From positions 54,209,905 to 54,273,904 of the forward strand of contig CM043962.1 of the NCBI GenBank assembly GCA_014529385.2: 64,000 nt of DNA, given 5' to 3'. Made by a program: the position numbers and the translations under genes. Numbering within the stretch: the first letter of the stretch is position 1; the number at the start of each line of letters is the position of its first letter. The notes beneath the pieces were generated by a model. That model was given only the letters and a program-made list of their open reading frames with translations, did not search any database and was not told the origin of the DNA. The stretch is from Adiantum capillus-veneris (taxonomy: Eukaryota > Streptophyta > Polypodiopsida > Polypodiales > Pteridaceae). Below, in pieces: positions 43,540 to 56,380 of the stretch.

Positions 43540-45964
43540 TGGCATCCACCTCTTCATATGTACAACCGGCATCTCCACATCCTCAACCATTTTGGGAGAA
43601 AAAGGACGTCTTCTATAAAGAATGGAAGAGGCACAAGCATCATATCAAAGAATGCCAACGATGAACCTAGAAGAAAAAAGACTTAGGTATGGAAACATCT
43701 AACGAATCTTCACCTCCACCAAGCAAAGAAGCCAACATTTTACATGATTCACATTCCTTTCTTGTATATAATTGTGATCCCACTTATGAAAAATCCATAA
43801 ATGCCATTTTATCCCCACCCCAATGTATGATATTTTGATAGTGGAGCTTCCAAGCATCTTGGCTCGGCAAACTCCCTATTCCAAAATTTGTAGCCTTCTC
43901 GTGAAAGCAAAAGTTATAGGAAATATTGTAATCCTTGCTACCAAATCAACCTCCACAATGTATGGTTTATACCTAGCGTAAAGAAAAATGTACTCATTGT
44001 ATCATCCACAACTCTTGCAAGCTACAAAGTAGCTTCAAAGATTATACATGTACTCTAAGAGCTCTAAAAAGAGGTGACAACTGTCATGTCACGTATTCTT
44101 CTCCAAAGACTCTTTTAGTTGGACGACTATAGCTTTGGTGAAATTGCAGTTGCAACTACTCTTTCACCATCTTAAGTAGAGATATCTTCAACTTTAGCTC
44201 TTGCGAGATACAAAGTAAGCTTCAAAGATTATACATGTATTGTAAGAGCTCTAGAAAGAGGCAAAATATCATTGTCATGTCACGTACTCTTCTCCAAGGA
44301 ATCTTTCAGTTGGACGACTATAGCTTTGGTGAAGTAGTAGCCGCAACTACTCTTTCACCATCTTAACTAGAGATAGCCCCAACTTTGGCATGCTATATAT
44401 GGACACATCAACTTCAACAACTTGAGGTTTCTTTGCCGTTGTACAAAACTTGCCAGAAGTAAAAGATCCAACTCGTCCTCAATACTTTTGTGAGGGGTGC
44501 ATTCTAGGGAAGATGCATCACTTGCCCATCCCCAAGGATGGTTCAATACATGCATTAGAGAATCTGATTCTCTCATTCACAATGATCTATGTAGCCCAAT
44601 AAAAACAATTTCCATTGGTGGATATCTCTATTGTATAACATTTATTGATGAGGGGACCAGATTTTCATGGGTCTTTGTCTTGAAAAATGTATTTAAAGTC
44701 TTTGTAGTAGCAAGGGTTGAAACTCAATGTGGACTTATTTATATAAATTAAGGTGAACCACAGCATAATCAACAAGCCATTTGAGATCCAAAATAGCATC
44801 AAGCAATATAGGATGAATACAACTCACCTATCAAGAACAATACTTGGGGGTTGGTTGACCTTGCCAAAAATAAAAAGGCTTTAGGAAGAAAATGAGTGTA
44901 CAAAATAAAAAGAAAGTATGTCGGATAAAGCATAAAGCACAAGTTGTTGCACAAAGTTACGCACGAAAAGAAGGCATAGAATACATAAAACTTATTTGCA
45001 CTCACATCAAGAATGACCATGGTGAGCACAGTAACTACATTAGCCACACATCAAGGTTTGTCACTAATCCACCTTAACATAGAAATAATGGAGATCTTCA
45101 AAGAGATTTTTATGCCAAACAACCTCCAAGTTTTGTAGCTTAAGGAAAAGAAAGTAAAGTATGCAGACTAAACAAAGCATTGTTGACATGACAAGACAGT
45201 CTCAAATCTTAGCAGCAAGAATTTCAAGAATTGTCACACAAAAGAGTCTACCTTATATGTCTCCAATGTGTTCATGTCAATCATTATTTTTGTACTCTAT
45301 GATAATGATCTACTTAATATCACAGATGGTAAACCAACAAAAATTGAGGCCTTCAGAAACAACATCAAGGCTACAGTTGACGTCACAGATATAGGGTTAC
45401 TCACCTAGTGCTTAGACATTGAATTCAAGTAAAGACAAGATGGAACCCACCTTCTTCAAACCAAGTGTATTCACAACATCCTCATGAGATTCCACATGGA
45501 TAATGCTAAATCCATTAGCACCCCAATGGAAACCAACGGAAAGCTAAGTGAAATTAACCCTAGAGATCCATTTGATTCTACCAAATATAGTCAAGCTAGT
45601 AAATATCTTCTCTACCTATGCAACACAAGGTTTGGCATACAATATGCAATCTCCCTATGTAGCAATTATGTGCAAAGCCAAGAAGAAATCATTGGAAGGT
45701 TGTTAAGATAATATTTAGGCACATCAAAAGGACAAGTAATCTTAGCCTTTTCTACTCTTCAACCACCAACCCAGAGTTGCGAGCTTACAATGGCTTAGAT
45801 TGGGGCGGTAATCTTGATAGCCATCAATATACTAATGAGAATTTCTTTCTACTAGGAGATGCATGTATATCATGGCTTAGTAAAAAGAAGTCAGCTATTG
45901 GCACCTCCACATGTGAAGCTGAATATCATGCCACCCTCAACACCATAGTGGAAGATATATGATT
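43540..45964 (+). pseudogene. Decayed copia-type gag-pol
   Basis: The order of domains is that of Ty1/copia: a gag knuckle remnant (HHIKECQ, about 43640), protease FDSGASKH at 43834-43857, integrase (SDSLIHNDLCSP, GGYLYCITFIDEGTRFSWVF) at 44560-44690, reverse transcriptase start (KHKAQVVAQSYARKEGIEY) at about 44930-44990, RT C-terminal part (STPMETNGKLS, then YLLYLCNTRFGIQYAISLCS) at 45510-45670, and RNase H (ACISWLSKKKSAIGTSTCEAEYHATLN) at 45860-45945. Multiple stops, frameshifts and a tandem duplication in the gag-protease/integrase interval show a dead copy. LTRs are not identified. Confidence 0.8.
44011..44389. repeat. Tandem duplication of about 187 bp inside the copia remnant
   Basis: Copies 44011-44195 and 44198-44389 share CTTCAAAGATTATACATGTA, TTGGACGACTATAGCTTTGG and CAACTACTCTTTCACCATCT. 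Confidence 0.9.
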
Positions 45965-46440
45965 ATGAAGGTTGATTGGGATTCAACTCTACCTCAATTG
46001 TGGTAACCCCTTGTCAATAGCTTATGTATGTAACACCTCTAAGGAGGGACCTGATGTAGATGTGTTCCATGGTACACCTCATAAGAGGAATGTTATAAAG
46101 AGGTGCATGTTCCACGTGAGAATTACTCCTTAGTTGCTGCAATATTCTGGATTCCATAAAATATGCCATCTTAAGAGCATATCCTAGAATATTTAGTGCT
46201 AACTTAATATTTCAATGGTCTCTCTCAAAGAATATTTAGTGCTAACATAATATTTCAACGATACCTCTCAAAGAACTTTTTAGAAACCGCTAACAAACTC
46301 TAGAGATTTCTAGAAATCCCTAGAATTTGTCAAGTAGGATGCTTGCATGATCCCATAACATTGCAAAGTACATATTATCGTAACCTCTATATGCCTATAA
46401 AAAAGCCCTCATACAAGCATTGTAATGAGTTTGTTGATTG
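45965..46440. other. 3' flank of copia remnant
   Basis: Contains an internal repeat, GAATATTTAGTGCTAAC twice (46188 and 46227), and may include 3' LTR sequence; no partner was identified. Confidence 0.35.
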
Positions 46441-46442
<2 letters not shown>

Positions 46443-46498
<56 letters not shown>

Positions 46499-46515
46499 TT
46501 GGGGGGGGGGGGGGG
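46443..46515. repeat. (GA)n tract followed by poly-G run
   Basis: About 26 GA units to 46496, then about 15 G at 46501-46515. Confidence 0.95.
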
Positions 46516-47680
<1,165 letters not shown>

Positions 47681-48000
47681 ACCCTAGCCGTTCGAGCTTC
47701 CGCCCTCTCTGTTCTATCAGCCTCCCCAGGGCCCTGTGGGGGGCGTTAGTCTACCCTAGCCACGCTCTAGTCACAGGCTGTACCATAGCCAGTGTCTGCC
47801 AATGCTTCAGGTCACAGCTTCAACGTTCCAATGTTTCATCATTTTGTCCTGCTTCGGTGTCCTAGTCACCGTTTGAGCATCAAGTTCCACCCTGGCTCAG
47901 GCTGTCCTTCCCGATCTGACTTTGGTGAAGGGTGAGCTACCTAAGGTTTGGGCCCTCAATAATCAGCATCCAATGCAGAGGCTTTTTAGTTAACTCCAAA

Positions 48001-48735
48001 ATGCCAACCAATACTCCAAAGTACTCCAAAGACTCCTACGAGAACATGGCCAAGTTTTGTTGTCGTGCTTGCCGCTCTCAGCAAACTCGACCATATTGCC
48101 CAGCTCCAAACGGCCCTTGATCATGTCATGGAAGAAAACCGTGACCTCAAAGCTCACCTTAGCGAGTTAAAGGAACGATTCGACTCTGTGGTCGATCTCG
48201 CCACCAACAAGGTACAAGAAAATGAAGCCAAAGTCACTCTTGTTCACTCGGCAGCTATTGTCAAAGTGCAGACTTGTGTGACAAATCAGCTTCGCGAACA
48301 AAGATTGCATGAAGAGAATACTCTCAAGGTTTGTATCTGTGGGACTCCCTTACCATGGTGCACTACCGAAGACACTCTTGGATAAGCAATTATCAAGCTC
48401 AATGACATTCTTCAGCCAATCAACATCAAGCCAAAATCCACACCTCTTGGATCAATGACACACATCAACATGTGCCATCCCAACATTGTCTTCTCACTTT
48501 CAAGGATAAAGAGGAGCGGATGAAGCTGTTGCGACAATCCCACCCCCTCAAGGGAAGAAATGTCTGGATCACCGAGGAGCTAATTACAAATTAACTCAAG
48601 CTTTGAAAAACAAACGTAAGAAAATGTACGATGCCTGTAAGCAAGGTAAATGGGCAGTCTATCAAGGCGGTAAAGCCATCATTCAAGAGTTTCACACTCC
48701 TAAAGGGACTCTCCTCTCACCTAACCACCCTTAGG
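48001..48735 (+). pseudogene. LINE ORF1-like relic (coiled coil plus RNA-binding-like region)
   Basis: From ATG 48001 a short frame MPTNTPKYSKDSYENMAKF leads by frameshift into 48065-48385, whose QLQTALDHVMEENRDLKAHL part looks like a coiled coil. After a stop near 48382, further pieces continue: LTFKDKEERMKLLRQSHPLK, GRNVWITEEL, then after a frameshift KKMYDACKQGKWAVYQGGKA with IIQEFHTPKG and a stop near 48735. The order coiled coil, RNA-binding core, then R/K-rich ACKQGKWAVY-type C-terminal domain resembles ORF1p of L1-type LINEs. No endonuclease or RT follows, and no poly(A) or target duplication is seen. Assignment is by resemblance only. Confidence 0.45.
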
Positions 48736-48873
48736 TTTTGTTTTACTTTCTTTTCCCATCTTGATGGACCCTCAGTCCTTAACTGACATGTATCCAAAGC
48801 TCACACTTAGAGGAACTCGTTGTAATGTTTTGTCATTGGTCCCATGGGTCATATATGACGTTTGCGCACGTTA

Positions 48874-48878
<5 letters not shown>

Positions 48879-48915
<37 letters not shown>
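48879..48915. repeat. (CT)n microsatellite
   Basis: About 18 CT units. Confidence 0.95.
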
Positions 48916-48920
<5 letters not shown>

Positions 48921-50094
48921 GGCAAAATAATTAATAGTAATGTTAAATAATCATAATCTTTGTGAAATAGATTTCAACACATCTTTCCAATCATAAACCT
49001 CACTCAAAACCTCAACCAAGGTTAATTAGCTCTTCAATCATTTTCCTAAGAGAAAAAAGGAAGATCACAGTTATCATTCAAGGCGATCACTTCACAAAAA
49101 TAAACATACTATCTTACATGAGGAAATTCTTTTAAATTAAAAAATTTATATTCCATGTACACAATGAGGGTGGTGGGGGTTTTGAAAGACTAATGTGAAT
49201 ATACAGCTGGGCTGTATTTATACCCTTCCTCAATCACAAACCTAGCTTCTCTTTCCTCAACAAATACTAATGCATTCTAAAGATCTCAACTTTGATAATC
49301 ATGGTTTTGAGGTTCCAACCATTGAATAAAGATATGACCTCAAACTTGGTGCTTGAGCAGAGTATAACACCCACCCCTCCCACATGCACAATTTCCAGCA
49401 CAAAAGAATAATCACTCAACAGGCATAAATTACCAAATTCTCAACAATGAGAGCATCGTCACAAGGTCAAGCATGCCATCGAGCCTCCTCACCTACAGAA
49501 TTTACTTTACTCCACTATCTCAATTCTCATCTACATTGATCTATTGAATGCATTTCAACCAAAACCTTATCATTCCCCATCATAGTTTTTTTAGGAAGCG
49601 TCCGATTGTGGAACCAAACTCCCGGACGCCCAACCGACATACGATTGGGTTTTCAGACTTCACTATCTTGAGGCTCCATGTTTTGGCCTCCTCATTGTGT
49701 TCTTTGCATAGATTCTAAAATTTCTATGGTATTTCACTGCACTCTATGGTTTTGGGCACTTTTGTATTCTTTTAACTGTCATATGTAGTCTGTTCTTAGT
49801 GTGTCATGTGGAATCTGACATATTGAAACCTGGAGGGGTCTGATCCATACTTATTCCATACTTCGTATCCATCTAAGTCCGATGTATGGTTGACGTAAGG
49901 AAAAACGATGTCACCCATCAATAAGTCATAAAGCAACTCTGGCAATCATAACCTTCAAAGCAAGCATCCTTACCAAAATTGGACTTTCTCGTTGTATGCA
50001 AGTTCCCACGACATTTATTACTACCGATAGTTCACTATGAATACGCTTCCCACTCCAAAAAGCTTATCATTCTCCCATGAGGAACCAAAGCAAG
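48916..50094. other. Nothing coding recognised
   Basis: Includes a perfect 7-bp inverted repeat GCGTCCG/CGGACGC (49598-49604, 49623-49629) next to an imperfect one (CCCAACCG...CGATTGGG, 49629-49649). Otherwise unremarkable. Confidence 0.4.
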
Positions 50095-51024
50095 TCCACA
50101 ACAAAGCGTGAAGGCGTTCGCATTTCTGACCATTATTTGCACTTCTCTATTTTTTTTCTTTTAGTGAAATAGCAGCATGGCGACCCCCCCCCCCCTTGCC
50201 CCCCCCCCCACAACACAACATACCTGCATGTTTGTTGCGACTACTCCCCGGTTGTCACCATGTTAACAAAGCTAAACCTTGTAGGAAAGCAAAAAGGTTT
50301 TGAGAAATTATGGGGTTATCCTTGTTGGGACAATTTTAAGATCTTTCAACTTTGCATAGTTTTGTCCCCTTTGTGGATGCTTGGTATCTGCACCAACAAA
50401 CTTCCACTTGCATCAACCCAGGTGCTGCTTCCAAGCAGCATTGTTTATTCCCATGCGTTCAATGGTTTTTCTGCCTCCTCAAGCATGACAGCAGCTGCGT
50501 AAATGTACTCGTTATGCCATATATTGCGACGTTATATCCGTCTATTTGAGTGCACACTCAAATGCAAACTTTCCAAGCTTCACATTTCCCCATTTTTGAC
50601 AAGCTTATAGAAGAGCATACCAAACTGGAAAATCCTCACACGATGGCATCATCCTAATTACTCTCATAGCTTTGCCAAAACCCCTTGCACGTCCAATTAG
50701 GAGAGCTGATGAGCGACCCAATCATGTCCAGAGAGGCAATGCCTGGGGAGGAGACAGGCACCTCATTAACTCAATACCAAGCATGCTCGTCATTCAGTGC
50801 AATGCCATATTGACAATTGAAATTTCACCTTGATTCACCAAACTAGAGCAACTACATGCATTCAGCACATTGAGAAAAGCGATTGCATTTGGGACAATCT
50901 GCATCCCATCGAAAACAGTCCAAAGCTTCCCTAGCCAGCTCTTGCTGGGCATATGCCAAGAGACCCCATCTGGAGGGAAGCTCTGGCTCCACATCTGCTG
51001 AAAACAGCCGAGAGCTTCCCTGCC
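50095..51024 (-). pseudogene. Decayed C-terminal P, E/E+ and DYW region of PPR-2
   Basis: After the TAG ending the open part, the same frame reads a PPR remnant (EALGCFQQMWSQSFPPD), NVLNACSCSSL, then E-domain pieces GRARGFGKAMRVIRMMP and SCEDFPVWYALL, a TAA, and ACQKWGNVKLGKFAFEC at about 50700-50560. E+ pieces (YIYAAAVMLEEAEK, INNAAWKQ, FVGADTKHPQ) lie at about 50500-50390. Nucleotide similarity to the DYW region of PPR-1 (TTTGTTAACATGGTGA against TTTGTCAACATGGTGA) runs through 50270-50095, broken by two C-runs (50184-50195, 50199-50209) exactly where the CGDCH codons should be. Many stops: non-functional. Confidence 0.75.
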
Positions 51025-53418
51025 CTACCCCTGTTGGCCATATCCTGCAATCAATGCCGTCCAACAAACTGCATTGCGCACAGGTAGCGCGTCAAAAACT
51101 TTTTGTGCTTTCAAAAGCACACCACATTTGGCATACATGTCAACCAAAACTCCACCAAGCACAGCATTGTTGTTCAAGAGCCCCTGACTAACAATCTCAG
51201 CATGAATTCGATTGCCCATGTCAACGTCCTGGATGATACCACACGCCTTCAAAACACAAGCATATGTGACAGCATCCGGAGGGAAACCCTGGGTCCGCAT
51301 TCGCTGAAAACAACCCAGAGCTTCTTGGCCTTCCCCTTGTTGGGCATACCCTCCAATCAATGCAGTCCAAGAGACCCCATCGCACACAGGAAGCGAGTCA
51401 AAAACTGTTCGTGCTTTCAAAAGCACGTCACATCTGACATACATGTCAACCAAAGCTGCACCAAGCACAACATTGTTGTTCAATAGCCCCCGATTAACAA
51501 TCTCATCATGAATTTGATTACCCATGTCAACATCTTGGATGATACCACATGCCCTCAAAACGCAAGCATATGTGACTGAATCTGGAGCAAAGCCCTGGCT
51601 CTGCATCTGCTGAAAACAGTCCAGAGCTTCCTGGCCTTGCCCCTGTTGGGCATACCCTGCAATCAATGCGGTCCAAGAGACCCCATTCCGCACAGGTAAT
51701 GCATCAAAAACTTTTTGAGCTTTCAAAAGCATGCCACATTTGGCATACATATCAACCAACGCTCCACCAAGCACAACATTGTTGTTCAATAGCCCCTGAC
51801 TAGCAATCTCATCATGAATTTGATTGCCCAGCTCAATGTCTTGGATGGCACTACAAGCCTTCAAAACACAAGAATATGTGACTGCATCTGGAGGGAAGCC
51901 CTCGCTACGCATCTGCTGAAAACAGCTCACAGCTTCCAGGCCTTGCCCATGTTGGGCATACCCTGCAATCAATGCAGTCCATGAGGCCCCACTACGCACA
52001 GGAAGCGAATGAAATACTTGTTGTGCTTTTGAAAGTAGACCACATTTGGCATACATGTCAACCAAAGCTCCTCCAAGCATGACATTGTTGTTCAATAGCC
52101 CCTGACTGACTATCTCATCGTGAATTTGGTTGCCCACGTCAATGTCGTCGGTGATACCACATGCCTTCAAAACACAAGCATAGGTCATTGCATCAGGCGA
52201 GAAGCCCTGGCTCCGCATTAGCTGAAAACAGCCCAGAGCTTCCTCGCCTTGCCCATGTTGAGCATACCCTGCAATCAATGCAGTCCAAGAGACCCCATCA
52301 CACTCAGGAAGCGAGTCAAAAACTTTTTGTGCTTTCAAAAGCACCCCACATTTCGCATACATGTCAACCAAAGCTCCACCAAGAACAACGTCGTGTTTCA
52401 ACAACCCTTGACTGACAATCTCATCATGGATTTGATTGCCCACGTCAACGTCTTGCATAACACCACAAGCCTTCAAAACGCAAGGATAGGTCATTGCGTC
52501 TGGAGAGAATCCATGGCTCCGCATCTGATGGAAACAAGCGAGAGCTTCCTGGTGCTGCCCATGTTGGACATAGCCTGCAATAAGTGCAGTCCAAGATATC
52601 CCATTGCGCACAGGAAGCAAGTCAAAAACTTTTTGTGCTTTCGAAAGCATGCCACATTTGGCATACATGTCAACTAGAGCTCCACCAAGCACAACGTTGT
52701 CGTTCAATAGCCCTTGGCTGACAATCTCATCATGAATTTGATTGCCCACGTCAACATCTTGGATGATACCACATGCCTTCAAGACGCATGTATAGGTCAA
52801 CGCATCTGGAGGGAAGCCCTGGCTCCGCATCCGCTGAAAACAGCCCAGAGCTTCCTGGCCTTGGTGATGTTGGACGTACCCTGCAATCATTACAGTCCAA
52901 GAGACCCCATCGCACACAGGAAGTGAGTCAAAAACCTTTTGTGCTTTCCAAAGCACCCCACATTTAGCATACATATCAACCAAAGCTCCACCAAGCAAGA
53001 CATCGTGTTTCAACAGCCCCTGACTGACAATCTCATCGTGGATTTGATTGCCCATGTCAATGTCTTGCATAATGCCACATGCCTTCACAGCGCAAGAATA
53101 GGTCATCGCGTCTGGAGAGAAGCCCTGGCTCCGCATGCGATGGAAACAAGCTAGAGCTTCCTGCCCTTGCCCATGTTGGACATATCCTGCAATAAGTGCA
53201 GTCCAAGAGACGACACTGTGGACAGGAAGCTCGTCAAAGACTTGTTGTGCTCTGACAAATGCACCGCACTTGGCATACATACTGACCAACATGTTCCCCA
53301 AGGATGGGTCCTTCTGAAGTAACCCACTAGTGCGAATAGCATCATGTATCTTGCAGCCTTGGTACAAATCCTTCTTCCTAGCGCAAGCTTTTAGCGAGGT
53401 CATGAAAGAAAGTCTCAT
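51025..53418 (-). CDS. PLS-class pentatricopeptide repeat protein (PPR-2), open part
   Basis: 797 codons. A first triplet (residues 1-102) starts MRLSFMTSLKACARKKDLYQ, nearly identical to PPR-1. It is followed by seven 101-residue P-L-S units (near residues 103, 204, 305, 406, 507, 608, 709), the last partial. Units share DAMTYSCVLKACG-, GGALVDMYAKCG- and GVSWTALIAGY-type sequence with little variation. Most S motifs have Gly where the first triplet has Asn (GNMLVSMYAKCG), a position that helps specify the bound base in known PPR proteins. The frame ends at TAG homologous to that of PPR-1, and the E/E+/DYW region beyond it is broken. Known PLS proteins act in plastid or mitochondrial RNA editing; no targeting peptide is evident here. 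Confidence 0.8.
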   Translation of the reverse strand: MRLSFMTSLKACARKKDLYQGCKIHDAIRTSGLLQKDPSLGNMLVSMYAKCGAFVRAQQVFDELPVHSVVSWTALIAGYVQHGQGQEALACFHRMRSQGFSPDAMTYSCAVKACGIMQDIDMGNQIHDEIVSQGLLKHDVLLGGALVDMYAKCGVLWKAQKVFDSLPVCDGVSWTVMIAGYVQHHQGQEALGCFQRMRSQGFPPDALTYTCVLKACGIIQDVDVGNQIHDEIVSQGLLNDNVVLGGALVDMYAKCGMLSKAQKVFDLLPVRNGISWTALIAGYVQHGQHQEALACFHQMRSHGFSPDAMTYPCVLKACGVMQDVDVGNQIHDEIVSQGLLKHDVVLGGALVDMYAKCGVLLKAQKVFDSLPECDGVSWTALIAGYAQHGQGEEALGCFQLMRSQGFSPDAMTYACVLKACGITDDIDVGNQIHDEIVSQGLLNNNVMLGGALVDMYAKCGLLSKAQQVFHSLPVRSGASWTALIAGYAQHGQGLEAVSCFQQMRSEGFPPDAVTYSCVLKACSAIQDIELGNQIHDEIASQGLLNNNVVLGGALVDMYAKCGMLLKAQKVFDALPVRNGVSWTALIAGYAQQGQGQEALDCFQQMQSQGFAPDSVTYACVLRACGIIQDVDMGNQIHDEIVNRGLLNNNVVLGAALVDMYVRCDVLLKARTVFDSLPVCDGVSWTALIGGYAQQGEGQEALGCFQRMRTQGFPPDAVTYACVLKACGIIQDVDMGNRIHAEIVSQGLLNNNAVLGGVLVDMYAKCGVLLKAQKVFDALPVRNAVCWTALIAGYGQQG

Positions 53419-54440
53419 TACTTCTCTGTGAATACGAAACCCAAGCCTGCATCGTACCTTGATACGTTGTGATTGGTCTAAGAGAGATTTAGAAGAAGAG
53501 AGACGTCGTGACTTGTTATTTAAGAGCGAAATTGCATAACCAATCTACCACACTTGGGTTAAAAAAGTAGTGCCACTTGGCGAATCATGATTGGTGAATA
53601 AATTTTGAAAAGAAGACATACCTCTTTGCTAAATTAGACGAATGTCAAAGTTAGGCAATGTATGAACTTGGAGTGCGATTTAGCATCTGGTGATTTACCT
53701 TGGGTGCAACTCCCTCTACCGCGCAAACTTGAAGCCCTACGCCCATGTACAGAAATTAAAGCCTTTATAGCCAAATAGATCATTGGAGTGCAACTGTCTC
53801 TGTAGCCACCTCTCTACAAACTTGAAGGCTTGTTCCCATATGCAAAAATTGAAGCCTTTATAAGCGAAGTGGCAAGTTCAACCTTCCTTGGGCTTTTTGT
53901 TCTTGATAACAAAGGGAGGATCAAAGATGTGCAAAAGGAGCTTGACAACGAGGCTGAGTTGCACAACAACATCAAAGCAGTAGTGGTGAGTGAAAGCAAT
54001 GAGAAGAGATGATGATAGAGATCGCAGTATACATAATTGACACAGTGATGGAAATTGTGATACACATGATGGACAAGAGCATAAGTGAATGCAACAATTG
54101 ACAAAAGAGATGTTGATGGTGATCACATTAGATATGATCAATGCAATGATGGAGATCACGGCAAATTCAGCCTTCCTTGGGCTTTCTATTCCTGATGACG
54201 TAGGGAGAATCAAAGATTTGCAAAAAAGAACTTGACCAGCTAAGCCGAAAGAAGAGCAACAACACCAAAAGCTAGGGTGATGGTAGACGTGTAGCAGAAG
54301 TGAATGCAACAATCGATACACTAAGGTTGAAAGAACAACATCAACATCAGAAACAACAGTGATGGTGGTAAATATGATGGTGAATGCAAGGGTTGATCCA
54401 CTGGTAGAAATCACAAAAGAGATTACGAGAAATATTGCAA
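53419..54440. other. PPR-2 upstream region with tandem duplications
   Basis: About 85-bp blocks repeat at 53700-53780 and 53790-53870 (CTACAAACTTGAAG..., AAATTGAAGCCTTTATA). A block of about 290 bp starting TTCAACCTTCCTTGGGCTTT (53878) recurs as TTCAGCCTTCCTTGGGCTTT (54167). A 60-codon frame at 53830-54012 (FLGLFVLDNKGRIKDVQKEL) has no known family. Confidence 0.6.
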
Positions 54441-55461
54441 TGTCATAAAAATTAATTTCTAACCTTCTAAAAGTATTTTCTATCTTAATTTGACCACTTA
54501 CGTCTAGAAAAAATAAAAGAGAATAAGAGGAGTTGATTAAAGTGCTTATAGACCAGCTCGATCAAAGGCTTGGGGAAGCTTATAAAAGAGTAAGGGTAAT
54601 TGTTGTTTAGTTATCATGATAAAAGGTACACATCAAGGAAGGAAAAATTCATCCCTAGCAGCCTTGATCAAAGGTACATAATAGAGAAGATTAATTAGAG
54701 CAATTAAAGGAGTCTAGAAATAGAAACTAGATGTGTTAACTTTAAGTAATTAAAAGTATTCATTAGGCTCCAAGTATGAAGTTTGGAAAGCCCTAAGGTA
54801 AACATGTAACTTACAAAAGATAGTTTAAATCTAGCAGGTTTTGTGACTAGCTTCATGGTACCTCCAAAGCACTATGTTGAGGTTTTGCAAGAGGTGAAGT
54901 TCTAAAGTCCAATGGTAAGTTTAACCTTTATCAAAGTCCACCTTAACTTAGCGGGTTCTAAATTAGCAGGTAGGCTCTAGCCCAGGTCAGCTTCATAAAG
55001 CCTCCAAAGGATAGTGCAAAAGTCTTGCACCCGAGCATGTAAATTTAAAGGTAAGTCTATGGTTTTAAATTAAAGCTAGGAGAAATCAAAAGCCTAACGT
55101 TAAATCAGCCCCACCATACTTGATAAGTTGACTCTAGCTCTTCTTTACCAAGTTTGGTTAGGCCACATGTTTGAAGTAGCTTGCACTTGTTTTATGGAAG
55201 TTGGGCAAGTGTATGTGAGTATACTAGTCAAAAGGAAGTGAGAACGAGTTGGGCAAGAATTGCAAAGTGAGGGATGCTACATGTGTTAGCATAGGCACCT
55301 AGTTGCATTTTAAAAGTGTTCAATTTTCATTAGTTCAAGTAGTGATCATTTCGCTTTGAGTTTTAGCAAGTGTGAAAGAGGACAAAAAGAAAGGGACTCA
55401 TGGGATTTTCTCTCTCACTCTCCCTCATTCACACTCTCAAGTGCCCCTTGTGGCAAAGCAA

Positions 55462-55589
<128 letters not shown>

Positions 55590-55789
55590 TCAAGAGTTGA
55601 TTTCTATGCTCAAGAACTTTGTTGTGGATGCAAATCCAAGAAAGCGAAGATTCTCTTTCTTCTTCCTCTCCTTCTCTCTTATTCTAACTATGCTAAGAAC
55701 TTGTCAGGAAAGCTCTGCAAGAGCACAAGCTTGTCTTGTAATCAAAGTGCTCATTGAGAGAATTATTATAAAAGGTCATTTTGGAGGGG

Positions 55790-55815
55790 GGACCGGCTCC
55801 AAGAAAATCCGGTCC
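55790..55815 (+). promoter_or_regulatory. Conserved LTR hairpin
   Basis: GGACCGG and CCGGTCC pair around a 12-nt loop, preceded by TTTTGGAGGGG as in the copy at 28169-28194. Confidence 0.6.
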
Positions 55816-56380
55816 TCAATAAGTTGTCAATCTTAATTGTGTGACTCTCTTCAAGTTATGTGCATGAATCGTTGTTCTAGTGTGTAAAATGTGCAATGAA
55901 ATCATCGGAGTACAACCTAAAGCTCTCTTCTAAAGAATCCTCTTAAAGTAAAACTCCCCTTTCATAACTCAATTCTCTTATGTTTGTAAAAAAATACTAG
56001 ATTCTCTAACATTGGTATGAAATTAAAGGTTTCAAAAGAGAGATCCTTTAGTAAGGTTGGAGTTATTCATTGCAATAGGATAAGTGGAGTTGGGATTTAT
56101 TATTTCGATTGACGTGCCTGGTTGCATGTCACGGGAGACACCACTGAAAACTATGGTCTTAATAATGGAGTCTTTTTAGACTTCCCCTATGGCTCAAACA
56201 TTATTGAGCTATTAGGTTGGCACTATTAAATCCACACCATTACTCTTTGCAATTAGCAATATTCTAAACCACGGATGTAGTTACTTGAGTGTTTATTTTT
56301 TAGGGTTAAGAGGAGTAGCAACTAAGGTTTTGGAAGTGCCAAGGAGAGAGCTAGCATACACATACAAGGAACTCTAATCA

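Noticed and set aside
46440-46500. GA tract as LTR boundary of the copia remnant
   Set aside because: No matching repeat found upstream of the copia coding region, so the LTR could not be supported.
49598-49649. Two adjacent short inverted repeats as a terminator or riboswitch
   Set aside because: Stems of 7-8 bp with long or imperfect loops and no adjacent gene; such repeats are expected by chance in 64 kb.
51103-53345. Open frames antisense to PPR-2
   Set aside because: Same reason; they repeat with the PPR unit and match no family.
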